Shown piece by piece: positions 1 to 11,137 of a stretch of DNA of 64,000 nucleotides. Every line of letters begins with the position of its first letter. The first letter of the stretch is position 1. This DNA is from Anniella stebbinsi. Lineage: Eukaryota; Chordata; Lepidosauria; Squamata; Anniellidae. The DNA lies in assembly GCA_029215795.1 (NCBI GenBank), contig JARDYH010000017.1, forward strand, positions 124,001 to 188,000, in the 5' to 3' direction. The position numbers and the translations under genes were made by a program. The notes below the pieces were generated by a model that saw nothing but the letters and a program-made list of their open reading frames with translations, had not been told where the DNA came from and searched no databases.

Positions 1-6
1 CTCTAT

Positions 7-26
7 ACTTCCCCTTCTTCCCCTAG
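7..26 (+). repeat. Type A unit, 20 bp (prototype)
   Basis: First complete copy of the commonest unit, acttccccttcttcccctag. It is an imperfect internal dimer of a 9-bp module (cttcccctt) and an 11-bp module (cttcccctaga). Runs of up to six consecutive copies occur, for example 19336-19455. Common variants change one base: cttcctcttcttcc, cttccacttcttcc, ttcccttag, ttccattag, gactacccc. These variants are the markers used here to follow higher-order repeats. Confidence 0.97.
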
Positions 27-37
27 ACTTCCCCTAG
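27..37 (+). repeat. Type B unit, 11 bp (prototype)
   Basis: acttcccctag, equal to type A lacking one 9-bp module. It usually sits between an A unit and a C unit, as here. The relation to A fits slippage or unequal exchange between the two cttcccct halves of the 20-mer. Confidence 0.95.
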
Positions 38-59
38 ACTTCCCCTTCCCTCTCTACTT

Positions 60-92
60 CCCCTTCTTCCCCTAGACTTCCCCTTCTTCCCC
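60..92 (-). other. G-quadruplex motif (prototype)
   Basis: Two adjacent A units give four C4 tracts on + at 60-63, 69-72, 80-83 and 89-92. On the - strand these are four GGGG runs with loops of 5, 7 and 5 nt (AAGAA, AAGTCTA, AAGAA). This fits the usual rule of four G-tracts with loops of 1-7 nt. The motif recurs wherever A and B units are adjacent, that is through most of the window. The + strand has matching i-motif potential. Folding is inferred from sequence only. Confidence 0.8.
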
Positions 93-2036
93 TAGACTTC
101 CCCTTCTTCCCCTAGACTTTCCCTTCCCTCTATACTTCCCCTTCTTCCATTAGACTTCCCCTTCCCTCTATACTTCCCCTTCTTCCCCTAGACTTCCCCT
201 TCTTCCCCTAGACTTCCTCTTCTTCCCCTAGACTTCCCCTTCTTCCCCTAGACTTCCTCTTCTTCCCCTAGACTTCCCCTTCCCTCTATACTTCTCCTTC
301 TTCCCCTAGACTTCCCCTTCTTCCCTTAGACTTCCCCTTCTTCCCCTAGACTTCCACTTCTTCCCCTAGACTTCCTGTAGACTTCCCCTTGCCTCTATAC
401 TTCCCCTTCTTCCCCTAGACTTTCTCTTCCCTCTATACTTCCCCTTCTTTCCCTAGACTTCCCCTTCTTCCCCTAGACTTCCCCTTCCCTCTATACTTCC
501 CCTTCTTCCCCTAGACTTCCCCTAGACTTCCCTTCCCTCTATACTTCCCCTTCTTCCCCTAGACTTCCCCTAGACTTCCCCTTCCCTCTCTACTTCCCCT
601 TCTTCCCCTAGACTTCCCCTTCTTCCCCTAGACTACCCCTTCTTCCCCTAGACTTCCCCTTCTTCCCCTAGACTTCCCCTTCTTCCCCTAGACTTCCCCT
701 TCCCTCTATACTTCCCCTTCTTCCCCTAGACTTCCCCTAGACTTCCCTTTCCCTCTATACTTCCCCTTCTTCCCCTAGACTTCCCCTAGACTTCCCCTTC
801 CCTCTATACTTCCCCTTCTCCCCTAGACTTCCCCTAGACTTCCCCTTCCCTCTATACTTCCCCTTCGTCCCCTAGACTTCCCCTTCCCTCTATACTTCCC
901 CTTCTTCCCCTAGACTTCCCATAGACTTCCCCTTCTTCCCCTAGACTTCCCCTTTTTCCCCTAGACTTCCCTTCCCTCTATACTTCCTCTTCTTCCCCTA
1001 GACTTCCCCTTCTTCCCCTAGACTTCCCCTTCGTCCCCTAGACTTCCCATAGACTTCCCCTTTCCTCTATACTAACCCTTCTTCCCCTAGACTTCCACTA
1101 GACTTCCCCTTCCCTCTATACTTCCCCTTCTTCCCCTAGACTTCCCCTAGACTTCCCCTTCCCTCTATACTTCCCCTTCTTCCCCTAGACTTCCCCTAGA
1201 CTTCCCCTTCCCTCTATACTTCCCCTTCTTCCCCTGGACTTCCCCTTTCCTCTATACTTCCCCTTCTCCCCTAGACTTCCCCTAGACTTCCCCTTCCCTC
1301 TATACTTCCCCTTCTTCCCCTAGACTTTCCGTAGACTTCCCCTTCCCTCTATACCTTCCCTTCTTCCCCTTCTTCCCCTAGACTTCCCCTTCTTCCCTTA
1401 GACTTCCCCTTTTTCCCCTAGACTTTCTCTTCCCTCTATACTTCCCTTTCTTCCCCTAGACTTCCCCTTCTTCCCCTAGACTTCCCCTTCTTCCCCTATA
1501 CTTCCCCTTCCCTCTATACTTCCCCTTCTTCCCCTAGACTTCCCCTTCTTCCCCTAGACTTCCCCTTCTTCCCCTAGACGTCCCCTTCTTCCCTTAGACT
1601 TCCCCTTCTTCCCCTAGACTTCCCCTTCTTCCCCTAGACTTCCCCTAGACTTCCCCTTGCCTCTGTACTTCCCCTTCTTCCCCTAGACTTTCTCTTCCCT
1701 CTATACTTCCCCTTCTTCCCCTAGACTTCCCCTTCTTCCCCTAGACTTCCCCTTCTTCCCCTATACTTCCCCTTCCCTCTATACTTCCCCTTCTTCCCCT
1801 AGACTTCCACTTCCCTCTATACATCCCCTTCTTCCCCTAGACTTCCCCTTCTTCCCCTAGACTTCCTCTTCTTCCCCTAGACTTCCCCTTCCCTCTATAC
1901 TTCCCCTTTTTCCCCTAGACTTCCTCTTCTTCCCTTAGACTTCCCCTTCTTCCCCTAGCCTTTCTCTTCCCTCTATACTTCCCCTTCTTCCCCTAGACTT
2001 CCCCTTCTTCCCCTAGACTTCCCCTTCTTCCCCTAG

Positions 2037-2054
2037 ACTTCCCCTTCCCTCTAT
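2037..2054 (+). repeat. Type C unit, 18 bp (prototype)
   Basis: acttccccttccctctat, made of the 9-bp module shared with A followed by ccctctata-type sequence in place of the TAG-ending module. It has no G, so it breaks the regular - strand G4 spacing (loop of 9 instead of 7). It carries no TAG on + but does on - (in TATAGAG). Variants include ctctct for ctctat (38-55), a 17-mer with one C fewer, ttgcctctat, and tacatcccc at its 3' junction. Confidence 0.95.
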
Positions 2055-2932
2055 ACTTCCCCTTCTTCCCCTAGACTTCCCTTCCCTCTATACTTCCCCT
2101 TCTTCCCCTAGACTTCCCCTTCCCTCTATACTTCCCCTTCTTCCCCTAGACTTCCTCTTCTTCCCCTAGACTTCCCCTTCCCTCTATACTTCCCCTTCTT
2201 CCCCTAGACTTCCCCTTCTTCCCTTAGACTTCCCCTTCTTCCCCTAGCCTTTCTCCTCCCTCTATACTTCCCCTTCTTCCCCTAGACTTCCCCTTCTTCC
2301 CCTAGACTTCCCCTTCTTCCCCTAGACTTCCCCTTCCCTCTATACTTCCCCTTCTTCCCCTAGACTTCCCCTAGACTTCCCTTCCCTCTATACTTCCCCT
2401 TCTTCCCCTAGACTTCCCCTTCTTCCCCTAGACTTCCCCTTCTTCCCCTAGACGTCCCCTTCTTCCCTTAGACTTCCCCTTCTTCCCCTAGACTTCCCCT
2501 TCTTCCCCTAGACTTCCCCTAGACTTCCCCTTGCCTCTATACTTCCCCTTCTTCCCCTAGACTTCCCCTTCTTCCCCTAGACTTCCCCTTCTTCCCCTAT
2601 ACTTCCCCTTCCCTCTATACTTCCCCTTCTTCCCCTAGACTTCCCCTTCCCTCTATACATCCCCTTCTTCCCCTAGACTTCCCCTTCTTCCCCTAGACTT
2701 CCTCTTCTTCCCCTAGACTTCCCCTTCCCTCTATACTTCCCATTCTTACCCTAGACTTCCCCTTCTTCCCTTAGACTTCCCCTTCTTCCCCTCGCCTTTC
2801 TCTTCCCTCTATACTTCCCCTTCTTCCCCTAGACTTCCCCTTCTTCCCCTAGACTTCCCCTTCTTCCCCTAGACTTCCCCTTCCCTCTATACTTCCCCTT
2901 CTTCCCCTAGACTTCCCCTAGACTTCCCTTCC

Positions 2933-5250
2933 CTCTATACTTCCCCTTCTTCCCCTAGACTTCCCCTAGACTTCCCTTCCCTCTCTACTTCCCCTTCTTC
3001 CCCTAGACTTCCCCTTCTTCCCCTAGACTTCCCCTTCTTCCCCTAGACTTTCCCTTCCCTCTATACTTCCCCTTCTTCCATTAGACTTCCCCTTCCCTCT
3101 ATACTTCCCCTTCTTCCCCTAGACTTCCCCTTCTTCCCCTAGACTTCCTCTTCTTCCCCTAGACTTCCCCTTCTTCCCCTAGACTTCCTCTTCTTCCCCT
3201 AGACTTCCCCTTCCCTCTATACTTCTCCTTCTTCCCCTAGACTTCCCCTTCTTCCCTTAGACTTCCCCTTCTTCCCCTAGACTTCCACTTCTTCCCCTAG
3301 ACTTCCCGTAGACTTCCCCTTGCCTCTATACTTCCCCTTCTTCCCCTAGACTTTCTCTTCCCTCTATACTTCCCCTTCTTCCCCTAGACTTCCCCTTCTT
3401 CCCCTAGACTTCCCCTTCCCTCTATACTTCCCCTTCTTCCCCTAGACTTCCCCTAGACTTCCCTTCCCTCTATACTTCCCCTTCTTCCCCTAGACTTCCC
3501 CTAGACTTCCCCTTCCCTCTCTACTTCCCCTTCTTCCCCTAGACTTCCCCTTCTTCCCCTAGACTACCCCTTCTTCCCCTAGACTTCCCCTTCTTCCCCT
3601 AGACTTCCCCTTCTTCCCCTAGACTTCCCCTTCCCTCTATACTTCCCCTTCTTCCCCTAGACTTCCCCTAGACTTCCCTTTCCCTCTATACTTCCCCTTC
3701 TTCCCCTAGACTTCCCCTAGACTTCCCCTTCCCTCTATACTTCCCCTTCTCCCCTAGACTTCCCCTAGACTTCCCCTTCCCTCTATACTTCCCCTTCGTC
3801 CCCTAGACTTCCCCTTCCCTCTATACTTCCCCTTCTTCCCCTAGACTTCCCATAGACTTCCCCTTCTTCCCCTAGACTTCCCCTTTTTCCCCTAGACTTC
3901 CCCTTCCCTCTATACTTCCTCTTCTTCCCCTAGACTTCCCCTTCTTCCCCTAGACTTCCCCTTCGTCCCCTAGACTTCCCATAGACTTCCCCTTTCCTCT
4001 ATACTAACCCTTCTTCCCCTAGACTTCCACTAGACTTCCCCTTCCCTCTATACTTCCCCTTCTTCCCCTAGACTTCCCCTAGACTTCCCCTTCCCTCTAT
4101 ACTTCCCCTTCTTCCCCTAGACTTCCCCTAGACTTCCCCTTCCCTCTATACTTCCCCTTCTTCCCCTGGACTTCCCCTTTCCTCTATACTTCCCCTTCTC
4201 CCCTAGACTTCCCCTAGACTTCCCCTTCCCTCTATACTTCCCCTTCTTCCCCTAGATTTTCCGTAGACTTCCCCTTCCCTCTATACCTTCCCTTCTTCCC
4301 CTTCTTCCCCTAGACTTCCCCTTCTTCCCTTAGACTTCCCCTTTTTCCCCTAGACTTTCTCTTCCCTCTATACTTCCCTTTCTTCCCCTAGACTTCCCCT
4401 TCTTCCCCTAGACTTCCCCTTCTTCCCCTATACTTCCCCTTCCCTCTATACTTCCCCTTCTTCCCCTAGACTTCCCCTTCTTCCCCTAGACTTCCCCTTC
4501 TTCCCCTAGACGTCCCCTTCTTCCCTTAGACTTCCCCTTCTTCCCCTAGACTTCCCCTTCTTCCCCTAGACTTCCCCTAGACTTCCCCTTGCCTCTGTAC
4601 TTCCCCTTCTTCCCCTAGACTTTCTCTTCCCTCTATACTTCCCCTTCTTCCCCTAGACTTCCCCTTCTTCCCCTAGACTTCCCCTTCTTCCCCTATACTT
4701 CCCCTTCCCTCTATACTTCCCCTTCTTCCCCTAGACTTCCACTTCCCTCTATACATCCCCTTCTTCCCCTAGACTTCCCCTTCTTCCCCTAGACTTCCTC
4801 TTCTTCCCCTAGACTTCCCCTTCCCTCTATACTTCCCCTTTTTCCCCTAGACTTCCCCTTCTTCCCTTAGACTTCCCCTTCTTCCCCTAGCCTTTCTCTT
4901 CCCTCTATACTTCCCCTTCTTCCCCTAGACTTCCCCTTCTTCCCCTAGACTTCCCCTTCTTCCCCTAGACTTCCCCTTCCCTCTATACTTCCCCTTCTTC
5001 CCCTAGACTTCCCTTCCCTCTATACTTCCCCTTCTTCCCCTAGACTTCCCCTTCCCTCTATACTTCCCCTTCTTCCCCTAGACTTCCTCTTCTTCCCCTA
5101 GACTTCCCCTTCCCTCTATACTTCCCCTTCTTCCCCTAGACTTCCCCTTCTTCCCTTAGACTTCCCCTTCTTCCCCTAGCCTTTCTCCTCCCTCTATACT
5201 TCCCCTTCTTCCCCTAGACTTCCCCTTCTTCCCCTAGACTTCCCCTTCCC
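2933..5250 (+). repeat. HOR family 1, copy 2 (partial)
   Basis: Second copy, collinear with copy 1 until about 5250, where two A units follow the cctttctcctccc marker instead of three and the sequence leaves the HOR. It is also the partner of the 8.5-kb copy at offset 5534 (gactacccc 3562 to 9096; cctttctcctccc 5180 to 10714). A private variant tagattttccg near 4256 distinguishes it from the other copies (tagactttccg). The right boundary is approximate. Confidence 0.82.
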
Positions 5251-8200
5251 TCTATACTTCCCCTTCTTCCCCTAGACTTCCCCTTCTTCCCCTAGACTTC
5301 CTCTTCTTCCCCTAGACTTCCCCTAGACTTCCCCTTCCCTCTATACTTCCCCTTCTTCCCCTAGACTTCCCCTTCCCTCTATACTTCCCCTTCTTCCCCT
5401 AGACTTCCCCTAGACTTCCCCTTCCATCTATACTTCCCCTTCTTCCCCTAGTCTACCCCTGGACTTCCCCTTCCCTCTATACTTCCCCTTCTTCCCCTAG
5501 ACTTCCCCTTCTTCCCCTAGACTTCCCCTTCTTCCCCTAGACTTCCCCTTCTTCCCCTAGACTAAGCTTTCTTCCCCTAGACTTCCCCTTCTTCCCCTAG
5601 ACTTCCCTTCTTCCCCGAGACTTCCCCTATACTTCCCCTTCTTTCCCTAGACTTCCCCTACACTTTCCCTTCCCTCTATACTTCCCCTTCTTCCCCTAGA
5701 CTTACCCTTCTTCTCCTAGACTTCCCCTTCTTCCCCTAGACTTCCCCTTCCCTCTATACTTCCCCTTCTTCGCCTAGACTTCCCTTCTTCCCCTAGACTT
5801 CCCCTTCCCTCTATACTTCCCCTTCTTCCCCTAGACTTCCCCTAGACTTCCCCTTCTTCCTCTAGACTTCCCCTTTTTCCCCTAGACTTCCCCGTCCCTC
5901 TATACTTCCTCTTCTTCCCCTAGACTTCCCCTTCTTCCCCTAGACTTCCCCTTCTTCTTCTAGACTTCCCCTAGACTTCCCCTTGCCTCTATACTTCCCC
6001 TTCTTCCCCTAGACTTCCCCTAGACTTCCCTTCCCTCTATACTTCCCCTTCTTCCCCTAGACTTCCCCTAGACTTCCCCTTCCCTCTCTACTTCCCCTTC
6101 TTCCCCTAGACTTCCCCTTCTTCCCCTAGACTTCCCCTTCTTCCCCTAGACTTCCCCTTCTTCCCCTATACTTCCCCTTCCCTCTATACTTCCCCTTCTT
6201 CCCCTAGACTTCCCCTTCCCTCTATACATCCCCTTCTTCCCCTAGACTTCCCCTTCTTCCCATAGACTTCCTCTTCTTCCCCTAGACTTCCCCTTCCCTC
6301 TATACTTCCCCTTCTTCCCCTAGACTTCCCCTTCTTCCCTTAGACTTCCCCTTCTTCCCCTAGCCTTTCTCTTCCCTCTATACTTCCCCTTCTTCCCCTA
6401 GACTTCCCCTTCTTCCCCTAGACTTCCCCTTCTTCCCCTAGACTTCCCCTTCCCTCTATACTTCCCCTTCTTCCCCTAGACTTCCCCTAGACTTCCCTTC
6501 CCTCTATACTTCCCCTTCTTCCCCTAGACTTCCCCTTCCCTCTATACTTCCCCTTCTTCCCCTAGACTTCCCCTTCCCTCTATACATCCCCTTCTTCCCC
6601 TAGACTTCCCCTTCTTCCCCTAGACTTCCTCTTCTTCCCCTAGACTTCCCCTTCCCTCTATACTTCTCCTTCTTCCCCTAGACTTCCCCTTCTTCCCTTA
6701 GACTTCCCCTTCTTCCCCTAGACTTCCACTTCTTCCCCTAGACTTCCCGTAGACTTCCCCTTGCCTCTATACTTCCCCTTCTTCCCCTAGACTTTCTCTT
6801 CCCTCTATACTTCCCCTTCTTCCCCTAGACTTCCCCTTCTTCCCCTAGACTTCCCCTTCCCTCTATACTTCCCCTTCTTCCCCTAGACTTCCCCTAGACT
6901 TCCCTTCCCTCTATACTTCCCCTTCTTCCCCTTCCCTCTCTACTTCCCCTTCTTCCCCTAGACTTCCCCTTCTTCCCCTAGACTTCCCCTTCTTCCCCTA
7001 GACTGCCCCTTCTTCCCCTAGACTTCCCCTTCCCTCTATACTTCCCCTTCTTCCCCTAGACTTCCCCTAGACTTCCCTTTCCCTCTATACTTCCCCTTCT
7101 TCCCCTAGACTTCCCCTAGACTTCCCCTTCCCTCTATACTTCCCCTTCTTCCCTAGACTTCCCCTTCCCTCTATACTTCCCCTTCTCCCCTAGACTTCCC
7201 CTAGACTTCCCCTTCCCTCTATACTTCCCCTTCGTCCCCTAGACTTCCCCTTCCCTCTATACTTCCCCTTCTTCCCCTAGACTTCCCCTAGACTTCCCCT
7301 TCTTCCCCTAGACTTCCCCTTTTTCCCCTAGACTTCCCCTTCCCTCTATACTTCCCCTTCTTCCCCTAGACTTCCCCTTCTTCCCCTAGACTTCCCCTTT
7401 GTCCCCTAGACTTCCCATAGACTTCCCCTTTCCTCTATACTAACCCTTCTTCCCCTAGACTTCCACTAGACTTCCCCTTCCCTCTAGACTTCCCCTAGAC
7501 TTCCCCTTCCCTCTATACTTCCCCTTCTTCCCCTAGACTTCCCCTAGACTTCCCCTTCCCTCTATACTTCCCCTTCTCCCCTAGACTTCCCCTAGACTTC
7601 CCCTTCCCTCTATACTTCCCCTTCTTCCCCTAGACTTTCCGTAGACTTCCCCTTCCCTCTATACCTTCCCTTCTTCCCCTTCTTCCCCTAGACTTCCCCT
7701 TCTTCCCTTAGACTTCCCCTTTTTCCCCTAGACTTTCTCTTCCCTCTATACTTCCCTTTCTTCCCCTAGACTTCCCCTTCTTCCCCTAGACTTCCCCTTC
7801 CCTCTATACTTCCCCTTCTTCCCCTAGACTTCCCCTAGACTTCCCTTCCCTCTATACTTCCCCTTCTTCCCCTAGACTTCCCCTAGACTTCCCCTTCCCT
7901 CTCTACTTCCCCTTCTTCCCCTAGACTTCCCCTAGACTTCCCCTTCTTCCCCTAGACTTCCCTTTCTTCCCCTAGACTTCCCCTTCCCTCTATACTTCCC
8001 CTTCTTCCATTAGACTTCCCCTTCCCTCTATACTTCCCCTGCTTCCCCTAGACTTCCCCTAGACTTCCCCTTCTTCCCCTAGACTTCCCCTAGACTTCCC
8101 CTTCCCTCTATACTTCCCCTTCTTCCCCTAGACTTCCCCTTCCCTCTATACTTCCCCTTCTTCCCCTAGACTTCCCCTTCTTCCCCTAGACTTCCTCTTC

Positions 8201-8459
8201 TTCCCCTAGACTTCCCCTTCCCTCTATACTTCCCCTTCTTCCCCTAGACTTCCCCTAGACTTCCCCTTCCCTCTCTACTTCCCCTTCTTCCCCTAGACTT
8301 CCCCTTCTTCCCCTAGACTTCCCCTTCTTCCCCTAGACTTTCCTTTCCCTCTATACTTCCCCTTCTTCCATTAGACTTCCCCTTCCCTCTATACTTCCCC
8401 TGCTTCCCCTAGAGTTCCCCTAATCTTCCCCTTCTTCCCCTAGACTTCCCCTAGACTTC
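5251..8459 (+). repeat. Mosaic satellite segment with partial HOR copies
   Basis: Same A, B and C units in a rearranged order. It holds the first HindIII-marked segment (5448 to about 5780) and then a shortened version of family 1 in which actaaccc is at 7439, 3436 bp after the previous one. TCTAGA occurs here where a C-like unit meets tag directly (near 5859, 5958 and 7487). There is no non-satellite sequence in this stretch. Boundaries are approximate. Confidence 0.7.
5448..5780 (+). repeat. HindIII-marked segment, subfamily H2, copy 1
   Basis: Carries in order ctagtctacccctgg, an AAGCTT at 5564-5569, ttccccgagac, cctacactttccc and gacttacccttcttctcctag. The distance from AAGCTT to ttaccc (138 bp) equals that of the copies near 26.1 and 28.1 kb, over 20 kb away. 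It has one more 20-mer than the other copies between ctagtc and AAGCTT (116 versus 96 bp). Confidence 0.8.
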
Positions 8460-10850
8460 CCTTCCCTCTATACTTCCCCTTCTTCCCCTAGACTTCCCCT
8501 AGACTTCCCCTTCCCTCTCTACTTCCCCTTCTTCCCCTAGACTTCCCCTTCTTCCCCTAGACTTCCCCTTCTTCCCCTAGACTTTCCCTTCCCTCTATAC
8601 TTCCCCTTCTTCCATTAGACTTCCCCTTCCCTCTATACTTCCCCTTCTTCCCCTAGACTTCCCCTTCTTCCCCTAGACTTCCTCTTCTTCCCCTAGACTT
8701 CCCCTTCTTCCCCTAGACTTCCTCTTCTTCCCCTAGACTTCCCCTTCCCTCTATACTTCTCCTTCTTCCCCTAGACTTCCCCTTCTTCCCTTAGACTTCC
8801 CCTTCTTCCCCTAGACTTCCACTTCTTCCCCTAGACTTCCCGTAGACTTCCCCTTGCCTCTATACTTCCCCTTCTTCCCCTAGACTTTCTCTTCCCTCTA
8901 TACTTCCCCTTCTTCCCCTAGACTTCCCCTTCTTCCCCTAGACTTCCCCTTCCCTCTATACTTCCCCTTCTTCCCCTAGACTTCCCCTAGACTTCCCTTC
9001 CCTCTATACTTCCCCTTCTTCCCCTAGACTTCCCCTAGACTTCCCCTTCCCTCTCTACTTCCCCTTCTTCCCCTAGACTTCCCCTTCTTCCCCTAGACTA
9101 CCCCTTCTTCCCCTAGACTTCCCCTTCTTCCCCTAGACTTCCCCTTCTTCCCCTAGACTTCCCCTTCCCTCTATACTTCCCCTTCTTCCCCTAGACTTCC
9201 CCTAGACTTCCCTTTCCCTCTATACTTCCCCTTCTTCCCCTAGACTTCCCCTAGACTTCCCCTTCCCTCTATACTTCCCCTTCTCCCCTAGACTTCCCCT
9301 AGACTTCCCCTTCCCTCTATACTTCCCCTTCGTCCCCTAGACTTCCCCTTCCCTCTATACTTCCCCTTCTTCCCCTAGACTTCCCATAGACTTCCCCTTC
9401 TTCCCCTAGACTTCCCCTTTTTCCCCTAGACTTCCCCTTCCCTCTATACTTCCTCTTCTTCCCCTAGACTTCCCCTTCTTCCCCTAGACTTCCCCTTCGT
9501 CCCCTAGACTTCCCATAGACTTCCCCTTTCCTCTATACTAACCCTTCTTCCCCTAGACTTCCACTAGACTTCCCCTTCCCTCTATACTTCCCCTTCTTCC
9601 CCTAGACTTCCCCTAGACTTCCCCTTCCCTCTATACTTCCCCTTCTTCCCCTAGACTTCCCCTAGACTTCCCCTTCCCTCTATACTTCCCCTTCTTCCCC
9701 TGGACTTCCCCTTTCCTCTATACTTCCCCTTCTCCCCTAGACTTCCCCTAGACTTCCCCTTCCCTCTATACTTCCCCTTCTTCCCCTAGACTTTCCGTAG
9801 ACTTCCCCTTCCCTCTATACCTTCCCTTCTTCCCCTTCTTCCCCTAGACTTCCCCTTCTTCCCTTAGACTTCCCCTTTTTCCCCTAGACTTTCTCTTCCC
9901 TCTATACTTCCCTTTCTTCCCCTAGACTTCCCCTTCTTCCCCTAGACTTCCCCTTCTTCCCCTATACTTCCCCTTCCCTCTATACTTCCCCTTCTTCCCC
10001 TAGACTTCCCCTTCTTCCCCTAGACTTCCCCTTCTTCCCCTAGACGTCCCCTTCTTCCCTTAGACTTCCCCTTCTTCCCCTAGACTTCCCCTTCTTCCCC
10101 TAGACTTCCCCTAGACTTCCCCTTGCCTCTGTACTTCCCCTTCTTCCCCTAGACTTTCTCTTCCCTCTATACTTCCCCTTCTTCCCCTAGACTTCCCCTT
10201 CTTCCCCTAGACTTCCCCTTCTTCCCCTATACTTCCCCTTCCCTCTATACTTCCCCTTCTTCCCCTAGACTTCCACTTCCCTCTATACATCCCCTTCTTC
10301 CCCTAGACTTCCCCTTCTTCCCCTAGACTTCCTCTTCTTCCCCTAGACTTCCCCTTCCCTCTATACTTCCCCTTTTTCCCCTAGACTTCCCCTTCTTCCC
10401 TTAGACTTCCCCTTCTTCCCCTAGCCTTTCTCTTCCCTCTATACTTCCCCTTCTTCCCCTAGACTTCCCCTTCTTCCCCTAGACTTCTCCTTCTTCCCCT
10501 AGACTTCCCCTTCCCTCTATACTTCCCCTTCTTCCCCTAGACTTCCCTTCCCTCTATACTTCCCCTTCTTCCCCTAGACTTCCCCTTCCCTCTATACTTC
10601 CCCTTCTTCCCCTAGACTTCCTCTTCTTCCCCTAGACTTCCCCTTCCCTCTATACTTCCCCTTCTTCCCCTAGACTTCCCCTTCTTCCCTTAGACTTCCC
10701 CTTCTTCCCCTAGCCTTTCTCCTCCCTCTATACTTCCCCTTCTTCCCCTAGACTTCCCCTTCTTCCCCTAGACTTCCCCTTCTTCCCCTAGACTTCCCCT
10801 TCCCTCTATACTTCCCCTTCTTCCCCTAGACTTCCCCTAGACTTCCCCTA
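8460..10850 (+). repeat. HOR family 1, copy 3
   Basis: Collinear with 2.98-5.25 kb at offset 5534 (tctctac 8516, gactacccc 9096, cctttctcctccc 10714) and with 11.1-13.1 kb at offset 2262. Near 10850 it lacks about 46 bp relative to the 13.1-kb copy: the offset changes from 2262 to 2308 between the cctttctcctccc marker and gacgtc at 10871. Both edges are approximate. Confidence 0.82.
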
Positions 10851-11035
10851 GACTTCCCCTTCTTCCCCTAGACGTCCCCTTCTTCCCTTAGACTTCCCCT
10901 TCTTCCCCTAGACTTCCCCTTCTTCCCCTAGACTTCCCCTAGACTTCCCCTTGCCTCTATACTTCCCCTTCTTCCCCTAGACTTTCTCTTCCCTCTATAC
11001 TTCCCCTTCTTCCCCTAGACTTCCCCTTCTTCCCC

Positions 11036-11040
11036 TAGAC
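11036..11040. repeat. Left candidate target-site duplication (tagac)
   Basis: tagac directly left of the insert. With the right copy at 11085-11089 it forms a 5-bp direct repeat. tagac is also the normal junction between satellite units, and empty-site alleles contain it once here, so a duplication on insertion is the simplest reading. Five bp is short for L1-type retroposition but possible for L2/CR1-type elements. Confidence 0.55.
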
Positions 11041-11084
11041 TTATTTATTTATTTATTTATTTATTACATTTGTATACCGCCCCA
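11041..11084 (-). mobile_element. 44-bp 5'-truncated retroposon 3' tail
   Basis: The only non-satellite sequence in the window. On + it starts with about six ttat/attt repeats, then ttacatttgtataccgcccca. On the - strand this reads TGGGGCGGTATACAAATG, then TAATAAATAAATAAATAA and further AATA units, which is the layout of a LINE or SINE 3' end with an (AATA)n tail. It is flanked by tagac at 11036-11040 and 11085-11089. The equivalent empty sites at 13348/13349 and 15362/15363 lack it exactly (49 bp difference). Removing it restores the unit phase. From memory, GGGCGGTATA...AATAAATAA tails are typical of squamate and other amniote L2/CR1-related retroposons. The family assignment is inference. 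No coding capacity. Confidence 0.75.
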
Positions 11085-11089
11085 TAGAC
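11085..11089. repeat. Right candidate target-site duplication (tagac)
   Basis: Second copy of tagac, just after ccgcccca. It is also where microhomology between the insert end (ccccatag) and the satellite (cccctag) could have mediated a later deletion of a longer element. The truncation may therefore be secondary rather than a direct product of insertion. Confidence 0.55.
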
Positions 11090-11137
11090 TTCCCCTTCTT
11101 CCCCTATACTTCCCCTTCCCTCTATACTTCCCCTTCT

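Larger units (their letters stand above)
1..2932 (+). repeat. HOR family 1, copy 1 (2.93 kb)
   Basis: Defined by an ordered set of variants that repeats 2931-2932 bp later: tctctac at 51 and 2982, gactacccc at 631 and 3562, actaaccc at 1071 and 4003, cctttctcctccc at 2248 and 5180. The 1-bp changes in offset come from C-tract indels. Only a handful of differences were seen over the roughly 2.25 kb compared, so identity is above 99%. Position 375 reads cctgtag where other copies read cccgtag, a CpG-to-TpG change. The left end is cut by the window. Confidence 0.85.
10851..11137 (+). repeat. Junction segment between HOR copies, carrying the insert
   Basis: Runs from the 46-bp deletion near 10850 through GACGTC at 10871 and the retroposon fragment to the point where family 1 resumes (tagactttctcttcc at 11143, partner 8881). 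Up to the insert it matches 13.16-13.35 kb at offset 2308. Beyond the insert it follows the same copy briefly (ttcttcccctatac, then a C unit). It then switches register. Confidence 0.7.

Noticed and set aside
5564..5569. AAGCTT as a cloning or vector junction
   Set aside because: The site recurs in eight copies with identical flanking variants and fixed spacing, so it is part of the repeat.
7480..7495. TCTAGA (XbaI) site as a boundary marker
   Set aside because: It arises from fusion of a C-type unit with tag and appears sporadically (near 5859, 5958 and 7487) without consistent HOR position.
11041..11066. The ttat/attt run as a simple microsatellite expansion
   Set aside because: It is followed by a unique GC-containing stretch (cattt-gtataccgcccca) and bounded by a direct repeat with matching empty sites, which fits a retroposon tail better than a microsatellite born within the satellite.
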